Shown one piece after another: positions 31,432 to 36,610 of a stretch of DNA of 36,610 bases (its first letter is position 1; each line of letters opens with the position of its first letter). Made by a program: the position numbers and the translations under genes. Below the pieces are notes generated by a model. It had not been told where the DNA came from, did not search any database, and saw only the letters and a program-made list of their open reading frames with translations. This DNA is from a virus. Location of the stretch: positions 1 to 36,610 of the IMG/VR virus record IMGVR_UViG_3300042905_004053, one strand, 5' to 3'.

Positions 31432-31686
31432 CTAGCATCTCCATCGCTTCAGGGCTGCGCCCTTTGGGGTTAGCTTTCCGCCTTCACTCGTCGGACCTTT
31501 GACTCCAGACATTCGAGCGCAAAAACTACGCCTACGAGCAGCTCGACCTGGGTCTGGATTCTTCTCTGTCACAGGCGCCTGAAGCTTAGATCCGGTTTCC
31601 CGGTTCATTCGCTTCCGAGCCTTCTCGTTCAAACCGCCCGTCCGAGCATGGCGTTTAGGATTATAGCCTTTAAAGGGCTTGCTCAT
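31432..31686 (-). CDS. Small basic phage protein (DUF6321-like), 84 aa
   Basis: ATG at 31686 overlaps the preceding stop as ATGA. The C-terminal pattern RRRSFCARMSGVKGP...KLTPKGAALKRWRC is a conserved signature seen in many phage and virus-like contigs, with two Cys and a Trp near the end. It usually lies close to portal, adaptor or terminase genes. No function is known to me; a DNA- or capsid-contacting role is conceivable because of its strong positive charge. Confidence 0.7.
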   Translation of the reverse strand: MSKPFKGYNPKRHARTGGLNEKARKRMNRETGSKLQAPVTEKNPDPGRAARRRSFCARMSGVKGPTSEGGKLTPKGAALKRWRC

Positions 31687-32213
31687 TGGCTGGCGCTCCG
31701 AAACGACGCAATCAGCTCCGCAAGGGCTCTGTGCGTGCCTCTGCCTGCTCGTTGCTGGGCCGACCGAGTTGCGCGTCCAGCTTGAATGGCGGACTCTTGC
31801 CCAATCTTTGATTGCATCTCACGCATGGCTGCAGCTTCTTTTGCAACCGTACCAAGTGCCTGAGCGCCACTCTTGATGGCTGCCGAACCTGCCTCCGTAT
31901 AGTCCTTGCTTTCACCCTCTGCGAGAGCCTTCTTTAGATTTGTGTCTGCACCAAGAGAGTATTGCTTAGGAGCCTCTTCAGACATGCTCATGGGCTTAGA
32001 CTCAAAGCCGCCAGTCATCGAAGGTGGCTTAAGATCGCTTTTAACCCCTTCGAGCATCTTTTGGACTGACATTTCCTTCTCAGTCATGGGCCCAAGCTTT
32101 TCTCTTTCGCTCTCAACAAGCGCAGACAAAGGGCTTTGGGACGCCATGTCAGATGCCCGATCTGTTACAAGCCCAAGTTTCTTCCGAGAAGACATTGCGT
32201 TAAAGGGGTTCAT
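31683..32213 (-). CDS. Hypothetical late protein, 176 aa
   Basis: I chose ATG 32213 over a TTG six bases upstream. The sequence is Ser/Met/Lys-rich and largely disordered up to about 90, then helical Ala-rich (EAGSAAIKSGAQALGTVAKEAAAM) and ends with a basic tail RATRSAQQRAGRGTHRAL. It follows a 74-residue Gly-rich peptide gene; both may be small internal or membrane-acting virion components. Unknown family. Confidence 0.6.
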   Translation of the reverse strand: MNPFNAMSSRKKLGLVTDRASDMASQSPLSALVESEREKLGPMTEKEMSVQKMLEGVKSDLKPPSMTGGFESKPMSMSEEAPKQYSLGADTNLKKALAEGESKDYTEAGSAAIKSGAQALGTVAKEAAAMREMQSKIGQESAIQAGRATRSAQQRAGRGTHRALAELIASFRSASQ

Positions 32214-32215
32214 AC

Positions 32216-32440
32216 TCAACCCATCAAGCTTTCTCTGTAAGCCTGGATCAGGCTAGACAGGGCTGATGCCTCTTTATCCTGCTGCTCGGAAAACTCTTCC
32301 TGCATAGCCTTCCCTTGCTCGGCAATAGCAGACTGTTCGCCCTGGTACTTAGCGCGCTTACCTGCGGCAATCCCGGATCCAACCCCACTAGCAAGAGTTG
32401 TTCCTGCTGCAATCAAAGCTGATAATGTAATCGGATCCAT
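32216..32440 (-). CDS. Small Gly-rich membrane-type peptide, 74 aa
   Basis: ATG at 32440 follows GGGGGT. Residues 5-28 (TLSALIAAGTTLASGVGSGIAAG) are a Gly/Ala membrane-inserting segment, and the rest is a charged coiled coil (SAIAEQGKAMQEEFSEQQDKEASALSS-type). Such small Gly-zipper proteins in podovirus structural blocks can be internal ejection proteins. Inference from composition and place. Confidence 0.6.
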   Translation of the reverse strand: MDPITLSALIAAGTTLASGVGSGIAAGKRAKYQGEQSAIAEQGKAMQEEFSEQQDKEASALSSLIQAYRESLMG

Positions 32441-32441
32441 A

Positions 32442-32963
32442 TTACCCCCAGTTCACTTCCCACTGACCGCGATAGTCGCTGCCAGTATAGTATAGTTCTA
32501 CCAGATCCACGGCGCCATTAGACTGCGTAAGAATCGGAGCCTGAGCCTGCGGCCACTTCACGCCAGCAGGGAAGATGAGGTCACGGAAGACAGCGCCTTG
32601 AATCACCCAGATTTTGTAGACTGCGCCTGCCTGTGGATTCGAAAAGCTAAGCGTTACGTCGCCCGTTGCCGTGCTCAAGTCGAGCGTCTGGATGTTCCCA
32701 AGGTCGAAGTCGATAGTCTGAGTCGTGCCAGCAGGGGTAAGTGTCGCAGCCACGCCAAGAGCGATGTTCTTTGCAAGCTTGGCAGAGGTAACCGAGTTTG
32801 CAGCGTAAGAAGCGGTAACGAGTTGTTGCCCGTCACCGCCTCCCGTGTGCCTGTGTTGACTAATCTTGGTCCACGTCGTGTTTTTAAGCGTGGTCCCCCA
32901 GTTACTCGTCCCTGTAGTGGGAAGAGTTAACTCAATCCCAAGATTTAGTGTCTCGTAAGGCAT
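32442..32963 (-). CDS. Short tail fibre-type protein, 173 aa
   Basis: The ATG at 32963 overlaps the upstream stop as TAATG. The start LNLGIELTLPTTGTSNW, then KISQHRHTGGGDGQQL (about 34-49), is a familiar phage fibre signature. The part SANSVTSAKLAKNI resembles the short trimeric repeats of fibres, and the end (about 85-173) is a beta domain. It probably joins the fibre or baseplate complex with the C1q-type fibre. Confidence 0.7.
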   Translation of the reverse strand: MPYETLNLGIELTLPTTGTSNWGTTLKNTTWTKISQHRHTGGGDGQQLVTASYAANSVTSAKLAKNIALGVAATLTPAGTTQTIDFDLGNIQTLDLSTATGDVTLSFSNPQAGAVYKIWVIQGAVFRDLIFPAGVKWPQAQAPILTQSNGAVDLVELYYTGSDYRGQWEVNWG

Positions 32964-33430
32964 TAGACCCCCGGCTTCGGATACTTAGCTTTCACTTCCA
33001 ACCGCTGCTGCATCAGCACACCCAAGGCTGCTGGACCCCCGTCAAAGTACGCGTTCATGAACTCTTCAGCCGAAGGATACTCAGCCTTTCGGGCTGCGAT
33101 CACTTGAGCCAGCTCGTGCTCTGCGGTCACGTCCACGATCTCGACCGTGTACTGAGCCCGGAGCTTGACGTGCTTCTTAACCACCGCAGGGATGGCTTCT
33201 TGCACAATCTCGCCTGCGTCATTCATCACCGCAGGGATCTCAGGGCTCATGACGACGTCTACTTCCTCAAGGACGTCTGAAGCCTCGTGTGGCTCATCCT
33301 GAGGGACAAGGCGCTCTTTCTTGCCCCAATAGTCATGCTCAACGCAGTCTGCGATCCATTTGGTCGGATCTTCCATCTGCGCACCGTGCGTCTGTACGCC
33401 TTCAAGATTTTTAACGATTACTTTTTTCAT
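32963..33430 (-). CDS. Putative fibre-associated or assembly protein, 155 aa
   Basis: ATG at 33430 directly follows the C1q-type fibre gene. The sequence is acidic with a repeated motif EIPAVMNDAGEIVQEAIPAV and a helical end (AQVIAARKAEYPSAEEFMNAYFDGG). A protein of this style often follows a fibre gene and can serve as fibre chaperone. No strong ribosome site visible. Function is inferred from neighbourhood only. Confidence 0.55.
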   Translation of the reverse strand: MKKVIVKNLEGVQTHGAQMEDPTKWIADCVEHDYWGKKERLVPQDEPHEASDVLEEVDVVMSPEIPAVMNDAGEIVQEAIPAVVKKHVKLRAQYTVEIVDVTAEHELAQVIAARKAEYPSAEEFMNAYFDGGPAALGVLMQQRLEVKAKYPKPGV

Positions 33431-33432
33431 GG

Positions 33433-35505
33433 TTAGTTACCGATTCTGAAGATTTCAATGTGATTTGATGCGCTAGCCACAAGACTTTGCAAAGATCCAA
33501 GGTTATTCACAGCCTGAACATAAAGCGTGTCCCCGGCTAAAGCATCAATCGTCCAAGTATTCCAAGCCTCTGGGATTCTAGAAAAAGTGCTGTTTTGATT
33601 ATCCCAATAAACAGAACCGAACTGATTTCCTGTTTTAAATGGATTCAAAGCACAGCTCGCACCAACCGACCATGTTCCTGCTGCAAAACGGATCTGCGCT
33701 GAAATCAGATATTTTCCACTTACAGGAACCGTAAACACTCCGGTTGAAGCGTTAAAAGCTCCGTGAGTATCGAATGCTTTAGAGTTATAAATAACGGTCG
33801 CTGCCGCTCCATTCGCGATTGATTGTCCAGCGGAGATCGTGGCCCTTACAGCAACCGTCTCCGTCGCAGCGATTGCGGAAGTTCCGGAGAGGCGTTCGAC
33901 CGTTATAACACCAACTTCAATCGTTGCCGCATTATCAGTTCTGATGTCGAGATATTGACCAGCATTTAGGTAGACAGTTGTTGCTCCACTCATATACGAA
34001 GTGGTTCCACTGACATTTGTCATGACAAACTGATAAATAACCCCACTTACATAGACCACGTGCGACTGAACGCCTGAAGTTGATCGGGTCGCACTTAACT
34101 GTACCCTGTAATAACCGCTAACCGGAGCCGTAAACTTCCAACCTGCGCCGGTCGTAATAGCGCCGTGAGTATCATAAGTAACGCTATTATATTGTAAGAT
34201 ACCACCGGCACCATAAGCGGAAGAACCGCCCGAGGCACGAGCAGCCACAACCCTCGTATCCGTGTCATTCGACATTTGGACCGTGGAGCTAAGACCAAGT
34301 ACGGGATAGCTAAACCTCAAGACATAAACGTCATTTGCTTTGGCTGTGCTTCCGGTTCCACCTCCCGGATAACTAGAACCAATAATACCAAGCGCATTTC
34401 CTGTGTTGTTGGTCGTCGTAATCGCAGGAGTAGCAATCAAAACTGTATTGCTTGATGCAAACTCAACTTCGCCAATAGATCCTGCGATTGTAGAGTTTAG
34501 AACATAAGCTGTTCCAATGCCTCGTACGTCGGAGCTAGCCAGCTTGGTAGTATCAATGGACGAAGGTGTACTAAAAAAGTAGTTACCAGAACCGATTGTT
34601 GTTGTTGTTCCAAGAATAACTGTGATGGCTACCTCATGGTTTCCACCTACTCTTCGATATTTTCCGGCTAAAGTTCCGTTTCCGATAGACGGATTACTAA
34701 CAGATGCCGTCCAAACCGGTGTGTAATCCACCCAATCCGTTACAGGAGCGCCGTACTGAACGGTCTGCGGTCCGACTACGACGTTATCAATCGCAAGCGA
34801 GTAGGCCAACGCGGACGTGGACGCGACGTGGAAGCAAACGCGATAGGTCTGTCCCGTTGCTTGCGTCTGGAACGTGGCAATCTGACGCATCTTGGTTCCA
34901 GCCGTAGCAGCTTGAACCTGATAACCTGCAGGCTGAATGACAACCGGAGTGCCAGCAGGATCAGCAATCAGATATACCGTAAGGTCGCCAGTAGCGTAGG
35001 TCCCGCTCAGGACTTCGTAATCAAAGCTAACCGTCAGAATCTTGGCTTGGTCTGCAAGATCAATCGTAATGTCAGTTGCAACGCCTTGTCCTTGGCGGTT
35101 TGCTGCGTCCTTAGTGAAGTTAAAGTCTGCAGCGCCACGGAGAGGACTGCTAGTCGAGCGCGTCCAAGTGACCGTAGGTGAACCACCAGTGCCATCTACC
35201 GGAGCAGTACCGGCAGCATCGGCATAAGTTGCCCATCCGGAGGTATCGGTCGAAGCCGTGGGATTCGTGACGTAGTTAATCCCGCTTCCGCCCGATCCCA
35301 CTTCAGACCAGTTGGTCGAGCTGCCTGAGTCATTCTTCCGATACAACTTGCCGCTCGTCGTATTGAGAAGCAGCGAGCCCGGAGAAGCATCAACCGCGAC
35401 ACTCGTCGGATCGGTCGCAGAGCTGATGATATCAGCCCCCCCGTTCAAGTTCATTGTGCCCTTTAGGGCTTTGACTTTTGATCCTGCAAAGATTGTTGCT
35501 GGCAT
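33433..35505 (-). CDS. Tail fibre/receptor-binding protein with two C1q-like domains, 690 aa
   Basis: ATG at 35505 behind GGGAGA. Domain order: N-terminal attachment part (1-70), a carbohydrate-binding-like jelly roll (75-245, NPTASTDTSGWATY...), a tail-type beta domain (255-405), then two related C1q/TNF-like domains (415-540 and 550-690). The C1q copies share YNSVTYDTHGAITTG...FTAPVSGYYRVQLSA and YNSKAFDTHGAFNAS...FTVPVSGKYLISAQI. C1q domains trimerise and bind ligands, so the C-terminus is the likely receptor-binding tip. The domain calls come from sequence pattern. Confidence 0.7.
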   Translation of the reverse strand: MPATIFAGSKVKALKGTMNLNGGADIISSATDPTSVAVDASPGSLLLNTTSGKLYRKNDSGSSTNWSEVGSGGSGINYVTNPTASTDTSGWATYADAAGTAPVDGTGGSPTVTWTRSTSSPLRGAADFNFTKDAANRQGQGVATDITIDLADQAKILTVSFDYEVLSGTYATGDLTVYLIADPAGTPVVIQPAGYQVQAATAGTKMRQIATFQTQATGQTYRVCFHVASTSALAYSLAIDNVVVGPQTVQYGAPVTDWVDYTPVWTASVSNPSIGNGTLAGKYRRVGGNHEVAITVILGTTTTIGSGNYFFSTPSSIDTTKLASSDVRGIGTAYVLNSTIAGSIGEVEFASSNTVLIATPAITTTNNTGNALGIIGSSYPGGGTGSTAKANDVYVLRFSYPVLGLSSTVQMSNDTDTRVVAARASGGSSAYGAGGILQYNSVTYDTHGAITTGAGWKFTAPVSGYYRVQLSATRSTSGVQSHVVYVSGVIYQFVMTNVSGTTSYMSGATTVYLNAGQYLDIRTDNAATIEVGVITVERLSGTSAIAATETVAVRATISAGQSIANGAAATVIYNSKAFDTHGAFNASTGVFTVPVSGKYLISAQIRFAAGTWSVGASCALNPFKTGNQFGSVYWDNQNSTFSRIPEAWNTWTIDALAGDTLYVQAVNNLGSLQSLVASASNHIEIFRIGN

Positions 35506-35527
35506 TTAAGTAGGTCTCCCTAGTTCA

Positions 35528-36610
35528 TCATCCGATGAAGTTAATCGCCACGATACCCGAAGAGATCGCAGTGGTAGAATCCAGCCGCTTCAGGCTGATG
35601 CGAGTAGAAGCTGGGATTGCATGTTCAATAGTTTGGTCCGAACCCGGCCCGATAACAAGCTGAAGCACTTCGCTTGCCAAGGGTCCGGTATAAAGGCCGA
35701 TAAAAGCCCCCGTCGTGTCCAGAATCTGCATTTTCTTAGTCGCCGCAGCCGTAGAAGCAACCACCTGAGTCGGGCTGGATGCGCTGCCAGCGATATTGGT
35801 GCTGGAAGTGTCGAGAATGCCAGCGTCCAAAAGGTCGATAACCGACAGGGTGTTGACGTCCACCTTGCCGATCGTATTGGTCCCGCTTGGAAGCGCTCCA
35901 ACAACGTCAACCTGAACCTCAGACCCGCTTACGCAGCCAGCCAATGAGCTAGTGTCGCCCTCAATCGAGGCAAGCGTCGTTTCCGTAGCTGCACCCGTAG
36001 GGAGTGCAGACGTCACCACGTCAACTTGAAGCTCATTCCCGCTGACAGCGTTATCAAGAAGCTCAACAGCGGTCTTGATAGCAGCCAGAGTCGTTTCCGT
36101 AGCCGCTCCGGTCGGAAGCACAGAAGACGTAACGTCTGCCTCAACCGTCAAAGCGCCAGAAGGGTTAACCTTCACCGAAACATAGCCACCACCGCCACCA
36201 GTCGTCTCTCCAACAATAATCCCTTTAGTCAGGATTACTTGAGACTGAGAACTAAAGGTCTGGCTTGCTCTGTAAGAGCTTGGGAATAGAGCTGTAGGCT
36301 TAAGGTTACTCTGAAGTAGGAAAGTAGCCTGTGCGCTTGCTCCGTTCGTGTAGTTGATACGGAAGTATCTGAACTCAGCAGAGAGCTGATATCCGATACC
36401 GTTCGCACCACCAGGGAATGTCCAGAGATGGAAGTGATGAACCGATACACCGTCAAAGCTGTACTCAATCCGGAGGCCATCGGTCGCAGACGCTACGTTT
36501 GAGAAGACCCCGAGATTAATCGAGTTATAGTCTTTAATCTCGGTCCAAGCGCCAGTGAAGTTACCGCCAGCAAGAAGCGGGGTTGACGTTGTATTGTTGG
36601 CATCAATGAC
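35528..36610 (-). CDS. Tail fibre protein, C-terminal part (enters from right edge)
   Basis: The frame is open at 36610 and reads to TAA-type stop at 35528, 360 codons. A GTG at 36175 is not a real start because the frame continues upstream. Residues from the edge give a beta domain (SINLGVFSNVASATDGLRIEYSFDG...FRYFRINYTNGASAQATF), then a Gly-rich stretch, then two ALPTGAATETTL linkers with spacers and a C-terminal domain (IPASTRISLKRLD). The linker matches the gene at the left edge, so both edges probably belong to one gene; the join needs one (modulo three) additional base to stay in frame. Confidence 0.7.
   Translation of the reverse strand, partial: VIDANNTTSTPLLAGGNFTGAWTEIKDYNSINLGVFSNVASATDGLRIEYSFDGVSVHHFHLWTFPGGANGIGYQLSAEFRYFRINYTNGASAQATFLLQSNLKPTALFPSSYRASQTFSSQSQVILTKGIIVGETTGGGGGYVSVKVNPSGALTVEADVTSSVLPTGAATETTLAAIKTAVELLDNAVSGNELQVDVVTSALPTGAATETTLASIEGDTSSLAGCVSGSEVQVDVVGALPSGTNTIGKVDVNTLSVIDLLDAGILDTSSTNIAGSASSPTQVVASTAAATKKMQILDTTGAFIGLYTGPLASEVLQLVIGPGSDQTIEHAIPASTRISLKRLDSTTAISSGIVAINFIG

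Noticed and set aside
30366-31502. 378-aa open frame on the plus strand
   Set aside because: It runs antisense across the adaptor and two small genes that have coupled starts and familiar patterns; no start signals of its own.
33433-35505. Variable repeat of a diversity-generating retroelement in the fibre tip
   Set aside because: No reverse transcriptase or template repeat is visible in the window, and the tip is C1q-like rather than C-type lectin.
36176-36610. Start of a separate 215-aa gene at GTG 36175
   Set aside because: The frame stays open up to the right edge with a typical fibre beta domain, so the GTG is internal.

Overview
The window reads as most or all of a tailed double-stranded DNA phage genome, probably a short-tailed (podovirus-type) phage. 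Large terminase, a P22-type portal, a scaffold-like protein, an HK97-fold-like capsid protein, a gp4-like adaptor, a nozzle-like propeller protein, large coiled-coil internal proteins, fibres and a lysis cassette are all present. No tail-tube, tape-measure or sheath gene is visible. A lipoprotein with an N-terminal lipobox and a lytic transglycosylase suggest a Gram-negative host; the host cannot be named from the sequence.

Layout. From 13163 leftwards to base 1, and again from 36610 leftwards to 19675, almost every gene is on the minus strand, tightly packed with ATGA, TAATG or GTGA overlaps. In reading order: AT-hook protein, small-terminase candidate, TerL, small membrane protein, portal, scaffold, major capsid protein, small virion proteins flanking a tRNA-like structure, two large surface proteins, and a fibre gene that runs off the left edge. 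From the right edge: the C-terminal part of a fibre, a C1q-type fibre, further fibre/accessory genes, adaptor, nozzle, three internal proteins, then lysozyme, holin-like peptides, lipoprotein, HExxH peptidase and a VRR-NUC nuclease. If the map is circular, this is one continuous late unit, and the broken genes at the two edges are two halves of one fibre gene.

Between 13403 and 19766 lies a plus-strand early-type region of small genes: unknown proteins, several small Cys-rich (zinc-binding) proteins, a RecT-like annealing protein, a tRNA-Asn(GTT) and two membrane micropeptides. One minus-strand gene interrupts it, a metallophosphoesterase carrying an N-terminal homing-endonuclease-associated repeat. 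The early and late units diverge from 13164-13402, which holds two tandem 17-bp dyad operators and a second pair of direct repeats.

No DNA polymerase, primase, helicase, RNA polymerase, integrase or recognisable repressor is present. If the genome is complete, it depends on host replication and transcription, with the RecT-like protein and the two putative nucleases as its DNA-processing set. The least ordinary items are the phosphoesterase fusion beside RecT, the tRNA-like element with an oversized anticodon arm, the tandem operators, and the HExxH protein and nuclease at the end of the lysis cassette.
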